6,893 bases of DNA from Caldithrix sp964532875 (lineage in GTDB: Bacteria; Calditrichota; Calditrichia; Calditrichales; Calditrichaceae): the NCBI GenBank assembly GCA_964532875.1, contig CAZHIZ010000181.1, positions 1 through 6,893 on the forward strand, in the 5' to 3' direction. Both the position numbers and the translations under genes were made by a program. The notes beneath the pieces are model-generated. The model was not told the origin of the DNA. It worked only from the letters and a program-made list of their open reading frames with translations, and did not search any database. Within the stretch, counting starts at the first letter, position 1, and each line of letters begins with the position of its first letter. Shown piece after piece: positions 1 to 6,447 of this stretch.

Positions 1-55
1 AATTTCTGCGCTAAATTTAGTATGCTTAACCTGTAAGGGAGTACCAAAACAGATC

Positions 56-62
56 AAGGAGA
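56..62 (+). promoter_or_regulatory. Ribosome binding site for the GH18 gene
   Basis: AAGGAGA lies five bases before a GTG codon at 68. This good Shine-Dalgarno match supports the GTG as the true start, and the codons that follow encode a well-formed signal peptide. No confident promoter can be placed in the 67 bases upstream. Confidence 0.8.
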
Positions 63-67
63 AAATA

Positions 68-2566
68 GTGTTATTTAAACGATTGGCTATAGTCTGGGTG
101 TGCGGCGTATTGGCCGTTTTCACCCTGCATGCACAGAATCCTTTCGGCAATGCCGCTTACGAATCCATCCACCAATACGAATGGGAATTGCATCGCAACG
201 ATCCCAAGATGCCCTCTTTTTTCGATCCGTCCGGTAAGGGTATTAAACGCCTGCAGCTTACTAAGAATAAAACCCGCGGGCTGCAAGAAACCGTTTTCGG
301 TTATTTGCCTTATTGGGAATACACAACGGCGCGCGATTATTTGCAATACGATTTGCTGACTCACCTTGCCGCTTTTGATTTCGGTGCTAATGTGACCGGA
401 AGCATCAGCAAGCCTTCCTATTGGCCCTGGACGGATGTTATTAATGCGGCCCATGCCAATGGCGTTAAAGTGATCATGACTCTGGTCAACTTCAACGGCG
501 ATCAAATTCATACGATTCTTACCGATACAACGGTGAAAAAGACCCTTTTTGCCAATATTAAAGCCTTGCTTGGTCAATATGCTCTGGACGGTGTGAATAT
601 CGATTTCGAGGGCCTGCACACGGCCGATCGCGGTTCGGTATTAAATAAATTTATGGCCGATTTAAGTTCCGATGTCAAACAGTCCTATCCCCAGGCCGAA
701 ATTTCTTTTGCCGGTCCGGCGGTTAATTGGGGCGGCTGGGATTTGTTGGGCCTTTCGGAATCGTGTGATTACATCTTCATTATGGGCTACGCATTTAGCG
801 GGGGCTGGAGCACTAAAGCTGCGGCTACCGCACCACTCACCGGAGGTAGCTACAACGTTACCAACACCGTTACGGTGCAATATGCCGAGGTGGTGCGTTC
901 GCACCCGGAAAAATTAATTTTAGGTGTGCCCTATTATGGTTGCCGCTGGAAGACGAAAGATGCACAAAAAGGTTCCGAGACGATTGATTTCATCAATAAT
1001 CCCTTTTTTAATCAGGCTAAAAAAGAAGCCGAAAATTACGGCGCGCATTGGGATTCTTACAGCCAAACCCCGTGGTACAATTACCAAATCGGAACGCAAT
1101 GGTATCAGGTATGGTACGACAATGCGCCGAGTCTGGCTCTAAAATACGATCTGGCCGACGGGCATCATCTTAAAGGAGTTGGCATGTGGGCCTTGGGCTA
1201 TGATGTGGGGCGCAGTGAATTGTGGAATTTGTTGCGCAAACGTTATTTGCCGGGTACTCAGCCGCCGGCGGAAACTCCAAAGTCGATTGTGGCAACCCCA
1301 GGAGAAAACGGGACGAGTCTTTTTGTGCATTACGATTCCGTGTACGGGGTTCAGGGGTATGCCGTGTATGTGAGTCGGGACGGGAACAGTTTTTCTCTGG
1401 CTAAGCAAACATCGGAAACGGCCGTGACATTGGATAGTCTGCAGGCCAATCAACTTTATTTTGTCAAATTGCGTTCCTTTAATGAGCGCGGTTACAGCCC
1501 GTATTCATCGCTTTTGGCCGTTTCTACCACGGATCAAAAGCCGATTTTGCTGGTAGACGGATTCGAACGTAGCAACGACGGCGCCAACACTTACGATTAT
1601 CTGAAATACCATGCGTTTTCATTCGAAGCCAATGGTGTGCCTGTGGCTTCGGCTACCAACGATGCTTTGATCAGGGGATTGTGCATAGCCGATTCTTTCA
1701 AAATCATCGATTGGATGCTGGGGAATGAAGGGAGTAATGATTTTACATTCAACAATAAAGAACAAACCATCGTGCGCGGATTTTTGGAAAACGGCGGGCG
1801 CTTACTGGTTTCCGGATCGGAAGTCGGTTGGGATCTGGTCGCCAAAGGTTCCGAAAGCGACCGCGCCTTTTTCAGAGATTATTTGAAAGCCGTTTATGTG
1901 GCCGATGCACCGTTGAATCAAGCCGGTGTTTACTACACGGTTCAACCCTTATCGGGCACCGTTTTTGATGGACTTGCGCCATTCGAATTTGACAACGGAA
2001 CGCACGGCACTTACAATGTTAAATGGCCCGATGCCATTCGTCCGGCGGACGGGGCCTTGCTGGGCTTGCAATTTAAAGGAGTGGACCCTTCGAACGGCGG
2101 CTGCGGCATCTATTATGCCGGCCCTTTCGGTAATTCGACAATGGAAGGACGTCTGGTTTTTCTTTCGTTCCCTCTGGAAACCGTATATTTGGGCAAAGCG
2201 CGTAATGCCTTAAGCGCTAAAATTCTGGACTTCTTAAACGGCACCACGGGAATCAACACAAAGTTAGCTTCACAGCCCGGTACGTTCACGGTCTGGCCCA
2301 ATTATCCCAATCCGTTTAATGCCAGTACGCAAATCCGCTTTCGAATTCCTCAGGCTATGACAGTCAGCCTGCAAATTTTCGATTTGCGCGGGCGAAGAGT
2401 GTTTGAACAGCGCAAAGAATGGAAAGCGGGCTTACACGCCTTTGTGTGGCGCGGCAGGGATGCGACCGGGCGAATGGTGGCTTCCGGTATTTATTTGTAC
2501 CGCTTGCGTGCGCAAAAAGGAAGCCGTGCCTACAGCAGGCAGGGCAGGATGATCCTGGTTAAATAA
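68..2566 (+). CDS. Secreted GH18 (chitinase/YaaH-like) multidomain protein with C-terminal sorting domain
   Basis: This is probably an exported glycoside hydrolase acting on beta-1,4-linked N-acetylglucosamine polymers such as chitin or peptidoglycan. Residues 1-22 form a signal peptide (KR, hydrophobic core, cleavage near LHA/QN). The GH18 barrel spans about 75-395. Its active-site strand reads DGVNIDFE (174-181), with E181 as the expected proton donor and D179 before it; the second Asp of the DxxDxDxE signature is Asn177, as in some YaaH-like members. MGY (239-241) and MWALGYD (373-379) match the later barrel-strand motifs. A fibronectin III module follows (about 401-487). Residues about 491-725 form an alpha/beta domain starting ILLVDGFER, with GGRLLVSGSEVGWDL (576-590); it resembles amidotransferase-like domains of large FCB exoproteins, but I cannot name it firmly. 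Residues 739-832 carry YPNPFNASTQIRF and end in GIYLYRLRA, a type IX secretion/FlgD-like sorting domain. The true substrate is unknown. No functional link to the downstream ilv genes is evident. Confidence 0.9.
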   Translation: MLFKRLAIVWVCGVLAVFTLHAQNPFGNAAYESIHQYEWELHRNDPKMPSFFDPSGKGIKRLQLTKNKTRGLQETVFGYLPYWEYTTARDYLQYDLLTHLAAFDFGANVTGSISKPSYWPWTDVINAAHANGVKVIMTLVNFNGDQIHTILTDTTVKKTLFANIKALLGQYALDGVNIDFEGLHTADRGSVLNKFMADLSSDVKQSYPQAEISFAGPAVNWGGWDLLGLSESCDYIFIMGYAFSGGWSTKAAATAPLTGGSYNVTNTVTVQYAEVVRSHPEKLILGVPYYGCRWKTKDAQKGSETIDFINNPFFNQAKKEAENYGAHWDSYSQTPWYNYQIGTQWYQVWYDNAPSLALKYDLADGHHLKGVGMWALGYDVGRSELWNLLRKRYLPGTQPPAETPKSIVATPGENGTSLFVHYDSVYGVQGYAVYVSRDGNSFSLAKQTSETAVTLDSLQANQLYFVKLRSFNERGYSPYSSLLAVSTTDQKPILLVDGFERSNDGANTYDYLKYHAFSFEANGVPVASATNDALIRGLCIADSFKIIDWMLGNEGSNDFTFNNKEQTIVRGFLENGGRLLVSGSEVGWDLVAKGSESDRAFFRDYLKAVYVADAPLNQAGVYYTVQPLSGTVFDGLAPFEFDNGTHGTYNVKWPDAIRPADGALLGLQFKGVDPSNGGCGIYYAGPFGNSTMEGRLVFLSFPLETVYLGKARNALSAKILDFLNGTTGINTKLASQPGTFTVWPNYPNPFNASTQIRFRIPQAMTVSLQIFDLRGRRVFEQRKEWKAGLHAFVWRGRDATGRMVASGIYLYRLRAQKGSRAYSRQGRMILVK

Positions 2567-2633
2567 ACCGACAGGGTTTTAGCGTTGCGTTTTCTTGAAT
2601 TGAAAAAAAAATTAAGTTTGTTTGTAGATTTAC

Positions 2634-2664
2634 TTGACAAACTAAAATAATGCCCGTATATTTG
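2634..2664 (+). promoter_or_regulatory. Predicted promoter of the ilv leader and operon
   Basis: TTGACA (2634-2639) is separated by 17 bases from TATATT (2657-2662), an ideal sigma70 arrangement. The same -10 extends to TATATTTG (2657-2664), which fits the TAnnTTTG element of Bacteroidota-type promoters, with TTG 20 bases upstream. Transcription would begin near 2670, giving an untranslated leader of roughly 340 bases before ilvD. A 7-bp inverted repeat, AGTTTGT (2615-2621) and ACAAACT (2637-2643), overlaps the -35 box and could be an operator, though this is weak. The start site is predicted, not observed. Confidence 0.75.
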
Positions 2665-2696
2665 CCGCAAATAAAAAATCAAAGTAGTGAATAATT

Positions 2697-2870
2697 ATGC
2701 AAAATACGATGCAAAACATAACCCCTCTCAACATTGCGCCTGTGGAAACGGGCGCAATGTATCGTATTTTGCCATTACCCAAACTCATTAGCATTCTTCC
2801 GAATATCCTCCTTCTTCTCGGGATTATTATCCTTATTAGCCTAATTATAATTACCCTACTATTAGGCTAA
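2697..2870 (+). CDS. Ile/Leu-rich leader peptide (57 aa), ilvL-like
   Basis: ATG at 2697 opens a 57-codon ORF closed by TAA at 2868-2870. The whole peptide has 13 Ile and 14 Leu but only one Val. Residues 23-57 contain 11 Ile and 13 Leu in 35, with runs such as ILLLLGIIILI (37-47) and IIITLLLG (50-57). Leu codons are CTC, CTT and CTA in eleven of fourteen cases and never CTG, although CTG and TTG are common in the neighbouring genes. Its location directly before ilvD, and the overlap of its codons with RNA stem arms, point to a sensor of charged tRNA-Ile/tRNA-Leu rather than a working protein. No good Shine-Dalgarno precedes it; in-frame ATGs at 2709 and 2757 are alternative starts, and the latter would give 37 residues and keep the Ile/Leu-rich part. 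A small membrane peptide is the main alternative. Confidence 0.75.
   Translation: MQNTMQNITPLNIAPVETGAMYRILPLPKLISILPNILLLLGIIILISLIIITLLLG
2699..2772 (+). repeat. Two-part perfect inverted repeat over the leader ORF start
   Basis: GCAAAATACGAT (2699-2710) is the exact reverse complement of ATCGTATTTTGC (2761-2772), and ACATTGCGCC (2731-2740) of GGCGCAATGT (2751-2760). The two right-hand arms are contiguous, so the RNA can fold into a 22-bp helix with a 20-base bulge on its 5' side (2711-2730) and a 10-base loop. The helix begins at the last base of the leader start codon. It may pause RNA polymerase or limit leader translation until a ribosome opens it. The pairing is seen; the role is inferred. 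Confidence 0.85.
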
Positions 2871-2889
2871 TAGTACGTCAATCCCGAGA
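2816..2889 (+). promoter_or_regulatory. Attenuator stem 1:2 with nested inner hairpin
   Basis: TCTCGGGATT (2816-2825), inside leader codons 39-43, pairs perfectly with AATCCCGAGA (2880-2889). Nested inside, TATTAGCCTAAT (2834-2845) pairs perfectly with ATTAGGCTAATA (2861-2872) around a 15-base loop. Both left arms are translated as Ile/Leu codons and the leader stop codon lies in the inner right arm, so ribosome position would decide whether the structure forms. It is followed by A-rich sequence rather than a U-tract, so it does not look like a terminator itself. Confidence 0.8.
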
Positions 2890-2949
2890 TCCAAAATAAC
2901 AAAATAATAACTCCCCCTTAAAAAGTTAAAATGCGATTTCGGGATTGAC
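2877..2949 (+). promoter_or_regulatory. Alternative stem 2:3, exclusive with stem 1:2
   Basis: GTCAATCCCGAGATC (2877-2891) can pair with GATTTCGGGATTGAC (2935-2949) over 15 positions with one G-U wobble. It uses the same bases (2880-2889) that stem 1:2 needs, so the two cannot coexist. Arm 3 repeats the CGGGATT core of arm 1. Loop 2892-2934 is A-rich. Formation is expected when a ribosome stalled on the leader covers arm 1. Confidence 0.75.
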
Positions 2950-3005
2950 CCCGGGAAGAAGCAGTTTATTCGAATTGCTTTTGTTGATGAAAATCAGGAG
3001 GTCAA
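2945..3005 (+). promoter_or_regulatory. Candidate anti-Shine-Dalgarno pairing masking the ilvD start
   Basis: TTGACC (2945-2950) is the exact complement of GGTCAA (3000-3005). Allowing A2999 to bulge, C2951-C2952 extend the helix to G2997-G2998, covering most of the ilvD ribosome binding site. Bases 2945-2949 also belong to arm 3 of stem 2:3, so that stem would release the site. Eight pairs with a long loop is modest, so this is a hypothesis. Confidence 0.45.
2996..3002 (+). promoter_or_regulatory. Ribosome binding site of ilvD
   Basis: AGGAGGT, a near-perfect Shine-Dalgarno sequence, sits six bases before the GTG at 3009. It fixes the non-ATG start of ilvD, and is the element that arm 3 and adjacent bases could mask. 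Confidence 0.9.
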
Positions 3006-3008
3006 GAC

Positions 3009-4694
3009 GTGCGTTCCGATCAGGTAAAAAAAGGGATTGAACGGGCACCGCATCGCAGCTTACTGCGCGCCACCGGCGTGATTCAATCCGATGAGGATTT
3101 TAACAAACCGTTTATCGGTATTGCCAATTCTTACACCGATTTAATTCCCGGGCATGTGCACTTGCATGCTCTGGGGCAAATTGTAAAAAAAGCCATTCGC
3201 GAAGCCGGAGGGGTACCTTTCGAATTTAACACCATCGGTGTGGATGACGGTATTGCCATGGGGCATATCGGAATGCGCTATTCCCTGGCCAGTCGGGAAT
3301 TAATTGCCGACAGCGTGGAAACCGTGGTGCAAGCCCATCAATTGGATGGGGTCGTTTTCGTGACCAATTGCGATAAAATCGTACCGGGTATGGCCATGGC
3401 TGCCGTACGTTTGGACGTTCCTTCGATATTTGTTTCGGGTGGCCCCATGAAAGCGGGAAAATTGCCTTCCGGTGAAACGGTGGATTTGATTTCGGTCTTT
3501 GAAGGGGTGGGAAGCCGCATTCGCGGAGAGATTGATGACAGCCAATTAAAAGAGCTGGAAATGTATGGGTGTCCTACCTGCGGATCGTGTTCCGGCATGT
3601 TTACGGCCAATTCCATGAACTGTTTGTTGGAAGCACTGGGCCTTGCCTTGCCCGGTAACGGTACCATCGTGGCCGTAGATAAGCGTCGGGAGGAATTGGC
3701 GGCACAAGCCGGTCGGCAAATCGTGGAAATCGTAAAAAAGAATATTAAGCCTTCGGATATTTTATCGCCGGAAAGTTTCAAAAATGCCTTTGCTCTGGAT
3801 TTGGCCATGGGCGGCAGTACCAACACGATTTTGCATTCCCTGGCTATTGCTCACGAGGCTGGTATTACTATCGATTTGCAAGAAATCAACGATCTGGCCC
3901 AACGCGTACCCTATTTGTGTAAGGTGAGTCCGGCCACTCCGTTCGTACACATGGAAGATGTGGATGCGGCGGGCGGCATTTCGGCAATTCTGAAGGAATT
4001 GAGCAAGTTGGACGGGGTATTGGATACCTCGCGTCCAACGGTGACGGGCAAAACACTGGGAGAAAACATCGCTCAGGCCCGGATTCTGGAACCCCGTGTT
4101 ATTCGTCCGCTGGATAATCCGTATGCTTCAACCGGCGGATTGGTGGTGATGTTCGGAAATTTGGCGCCTCAGGGCGGTGTGGTTAAAATCGGAGCGGTGG
4201 ATGCCAAGATGATGGTACATGAAGGCCCGGCTCGCATTTTTAATTCCGAAGCGGAAGCCTTGAAGGCCATTAATGAAAAGGATATTCATCCCGGGGATGT
4301 GGTTGTCATTCGTTACGAAGGCCCCAAAGGCGGGCCCGGCATGCCGGAAATGCTGGCACCGACCAGCGCCATTATGGGGCTTGGTCTTGGGGATCGGGTG
4401 GCTTTGATTACAGATGGACGCTTTTCCGGTGGTACACGCGGCGCCTGTATCGGTCATGTTTCGCCGGAAGCGGCGGAAGGCGGGCCCATTGCGGCTTTAA
4501 AAGAAGGGGATCGTATTCGTATCGATATTCCCAATAAACGTCTGGATGTTTTGATTCCGCAGGCAGAGCTGGAAAAACGCTTGAATGCATTACCCCCGTT
4601 TGAACCGAAAATTAAGAAGGGCTATTTGGCCCGCTATCAACAGATGGTTACTTCGGCCAATACCGGAGCCGTTTTAAAAAATCCGTGGATGTAG
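3009..4694 (+). CDS. ilvD: Dihydroxy-acid dehydratase
   Basis: It converts 2,3-dihydroxyisovalerate and 2,3-dihydroxy-3-methylvalerate to 2-keto acids, the common step to valine, leucine and isoleucine, in the cytoplasm. The 561 residues cover the whole family, from the N-terminal KKGIERAPHRSLLRATG to the C-terminal GRFSGGTRGACIGHVSPEA. Fe-S ligands are expected at C121 (in CDKIVPGM) and C194 (in CPTCGSCSGMFTANSMN). The position that is Cys in [2Fe-2S] members is G48 here (IPGHVHL), which suggests an oxygen-labile [4Fe-4S] enzyme as in E. coli (inference). D80 and carbamylation-type K123 fit the magnesium site, and S473 is the likely catalytic base. The GTG start follows a strong ribosome binding site and gives the expected N-terminus. 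It is the first structural gene of the operon, 27 bases before ilvB, and sits under the candidate attenuator. Confidence 0.98.
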   Translation: MRSDQVKKGIERAPHRSLLRATGVIQSDEDFNKPFIGIANSYTDLIPGHVHLHALGQIVKKAIREAGGVPFEFNTIGVDDGIAMGHIGMRYSLASRELIADSVETVVQAHQLDGVVFVTNCDKIVPGMAMAAVRLDVPSIFVSGGPMKAGKLPSGETVDLISVFEGVGSRIRGEIDDSQLKELEMYGCPTCGSCSGMFTANSMNCLLEALGLALPGNGTIVAVDKRREELAAQAGRQIVEIVKKNIKPSDILSPESFKNAFALDLAMGGSTNTILHSLAIAHEAGITIDLQEINDLAQRVPYLCKVSPATPFVHMEDVDAAGGISAILKELSKLDGVLDTSRPTVTGKTLGENIAQARILEPRVIRPLDNPYASTGGLVVMFGNLAPQGGVVKIGAVDAKMMVHEGPARIFNSEAEALKAINEKDIHPGDVVVIRYEGPKGGPGMPEMLAPTSAIMGLGLGDRVALITDGRFSGGTRGACIGHVSPEAAEGGPIAALKEGDRIRIDIPNKRLDVLIPQAELEKRLNALPPFEPKIKKGYLARYQQMVTSANTGAVLKNPWM

Positions 4695-4721
4695 TCTAAT
4701 TTTTAATTAAGGAGAAGCATT

Positions 4722-6446
4722 ATGTCTTCCTCTCCCAAAATGTACGAAGGTGCGGAAATATTATTCGAAACGCTGCGACGCGAAAATGTGGAATACATCT
4801 TCGGTATTCCCGGCGGCGCTACGATCAATATTTATGAAAAGCTTTATGACATCGATTTTCTAACGCACGTTCTTACGCGCCATGAACAGGGTGCGGCACA
4901 TGCTGCGGATGGTTATGCCCGGGCTTCGGGAAAGGTCGGGGTGGTTCTGGTGACCAGCGGGCCGGGTGCAACCAACACGGTTACCGGCATCGCTACGGCC
5001 TACATGGATTCCTCGCCGATTGTGGTGTTTACCGGTCAGGTTCCGACCCATTTAATCGGCAACGATGCTTTTCAGGAAGCGGATATCATCGGCATTACGC
5101 GGCCGATTACCAAACACAGTTTTTTAGTGCGGGATGTGCGCGATTTGGCCCCCAGCATTCGTAAAGCGTTTTACATCGCCCGCAGCGGACGCCCCGGGCC
5201 GGTGGTAGTGGATTTGCCCAAAAACGTGATGAGCGCCTTCAGCCCGTTGGAATATCCGGAAAAAATCAATATTCGGGGGTACAAACCCAATTACGAAGGT
5301 CATATTAATCAGATTAAAAAAGCGGCGCAGGCTATCGCGCGGGCCAAACGCCCTTTGCTTTATGTGGGCGGCGGCGTCATCATGTCCGGTCCTAAAGCAG
5401 TGCAGGAATTACGCGCTTTTGCCATCGAAAACCAATTGCCGGTGGCCATGACATTGCAGGGGCTGGGGGCTTTCCCGGGCACCAGTGAGCTTTCCTTAGG
5501 CATGTTGGGTATGCACGGCATGTACTGGGCCAACCAAGCCATTAACCATTGCGATGTTCTGGTGGCTCTGGGCGCCCGCTTTGATGATCGCGTAACGGGA
5601 AAACTGGAAACTTTTGCCCCGGATGCCTACAAAATTCATGTCGATATCGATCCATCCTGCATCGATAAAAACGTAGAAGTGGATGTGCCTATTGTAGGTG
5701 ATGTCGGTAAGGTTCTTTCCGAACTGCGGCGGGCCATGCCGCATAAACCGGACACCTCGGTTTGGTGGCAGGAAATTCGCAACTGGCAAAAAGAATGTCC
5801 GTTAACTTACGAGAAGAGCGACAATAAACTGCGCACCCAATTTATTCTGGAGCGGCTTTCGGAAAAAACCAAAGGCGAAGCGGTAATTGTCAGCGATGTG
5901 GGTCAGCATCAGATGTTTATCGCCCAATTTTACAAATTTACGCACCCCCGTTCTCATCTTTCCAGCGGCGGTTTGGGTACGATGGGCTTTTCCGTGCCGG
6001 CTGCTCTGGGGGCTTCTTTTGCCGTAACCGACCGACCGATTATTTCCATTAGCGGTGACGGCGGCTTTGCCATGAATATGCAGGAATTGTTAACCGCACG
6101 TTATTACAAACGTCCCGTTAAATTTATTGTGATTAACAACAGTTATTTAGGAATGGTTCGTCAGTGGCAGGAGCTGTTTTACAATGAACGCTACAGCTTT
6201 ACCGATTTGAGTGCGGCCAATCCGGATTTTAGTAAAGTGGTTCAGGCCATGGGAATCAAATCGTTCGTAAGCAGCCGAATGGATGAAGTGGACGGTATTT
6301 TGGATGCCATGCTGGATTACAATGACGGGCCGGTCTTTGCCGAATTCCGTGTGATTAAAGAAGAAATGGTATTTCCCATGGTTCCGGCCGGCGCTTCGGT
6401 TTCGGATATGATTTTGGATCGTTTAAGCCCCGAAAGGATTTTGTAA
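4722..6446 (+). CDS. ilvB: Acetolactate synthase (acetohydroxyacid synthase), large catalytic subunit
   Basis: This thiamine diphosphate enzyme condenses two pyruvates to 2-acetolactate, or pyruvate with 2-ketobutyrate to 2-aceto-2-hydroxybutyrate, the first committed step of branched-chain synthesis. The 574 residues show all three domains. The N-terminal domain has IPGG (29-32), activating E55 in RHEQGAAHAADGYARASG, and the SGPGATN and AFQEADIIGITRPITKHS segments. The middle FAD-binding domain has GARFDDRVTG (284-293). The C-terminal domain has the cofactor motif GDGGFAMN (445-452) with D446 and N473 as metal ligands, then NNSYLGMVRQWQ (472-483), with W482 at the position known for herbicide contact. 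AAGGAG (4709-4714) lies seven bases before the ATG. It is 27 bases after ilvD and one base before the small-subunit gene, so the two subunits are almost certainly co-translated. Confidence 0.98.
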   Translation: MSSSPKMYEGAEILFETLRRENVEYIFGIPGGATINIYEKLYDIDFLTHVLTRHEQGAAHAADGYARASGKVGVVLVTSGPGATNTVTGIATAYMDSSPIVVFTGQVPTHLIGNDAFQEADIIGITRPITKHSFLVRDVRDLAPSIRKAFYIARSGRPGPVVVDLPKNVMSAFSPLEYPEKINIRGYKPNYEGHINQIKKAAQAIARAKRPLLYVGGGVIMSGPKAVQELRAFAIENQLPVAMTLQGLGAFPGTSELSLGMLGMHGMYWANQAINHCDVLVALGARFDDRVTGKLETFAPDAYKIHVDIDPSCIDKNVEVDVPIVGDVGKVLSELRRAMPHKPDTSVWWQEIRNWQKECPLTYEKSDNKLRTQFILERLSEKTKGEAVIVSDVGQHQMFIAQFYKFTHPRSHLSSGGLGTMGFSVPAALGASFAVTDRPIISISGDGGFAMNMQELLTARYYKRPVKFIVINNSYLGMVRQWQELFYNERYSFTDLSAANPDFSKVVQAMGIKSFVSSRMDEVDGILDAMLDYNDGPVFAEFRVIKEEMVFPMVPAGASVSDMILDRLSPERIL

Positions 6447-6447
6447 G

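Larger units (their letters stand above)
2670..3008 (+). promoter_or_regulatory. ilvD 5' leader: candidate branched-chain amino acid attenuator
   Basis: This long gene-free stretch holds a leader ORF (2697-2870) and at least four inverted-repeat pairings, two of which share the same strand segment and so exclude one another. The order is promoter, Ile/Leu-rich leader peptide, alternative stems, ilvD ribosome binding site. That is the architecture of ribosome-mediated attenuators of branched-chain operons (known for ilvGMEDA, ilvBN and leuABCD of enteric bacteria). The 2892-2934 stretch between arms 2 and 3 is A-rich apart from CTCCCCCTT (2911-2919) and looks unstructured. I see no T-box core motif and no known riboswitch. 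Attenuation here is inferred from sequence only. Confidence 0.75.

Noticed and set aside
22..36. Four-codon ORF (ATG to TAA) before the GH18 gene
   Set aside because: Too short and without biased composition; likely chance.
71..619. Long antisense and alternate-frame ORFs within the GH18, ilvD and ilvB genes
   Set aside because: They overlap strongly supported genes, lack recognisable motifs and ribosome binding sites, and look like shadows of the coding frame.
2565..2580. AAACC/GGTTT hairpin followed by one T after the GH18 stop as a terminator
   Set aside because: Only five base pairs, overlapping the stop codon and with no U-tract; the AT-only CTTGAATT/AATTAAG pairing at about 2594-2616 is equally weak. 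No convincing terminator is visible.
2697..2870. Leader ORF as a functional small membrane protein
   Set aside because: The hydrophobic Ile/Leu runs could cross a membrane, but the placement before ilvD, overlap with alternative RNA stems, and lack of a good ribosome binding site fit a leader peptide better.
2937..2982. Weak hairpins 2937-2943/2950-2956 and 2957-2966/2973-2982, the latter ending in TTTTGTT, as an intrinsic terminator
   Set aside because: Each has two G-U wobbles. The first lacks a U-tract, and the second has only two G-C pairs with its Ts partly inside the stem. A weak terminator cannot be excluded, but I would not annotate it.
2670..3008. T-box or metabolite riboswitch
   Set aside because: No T-box AGGGTGG-like core or recognisable riboswitch consensus was seen; a translated leader explains the region.
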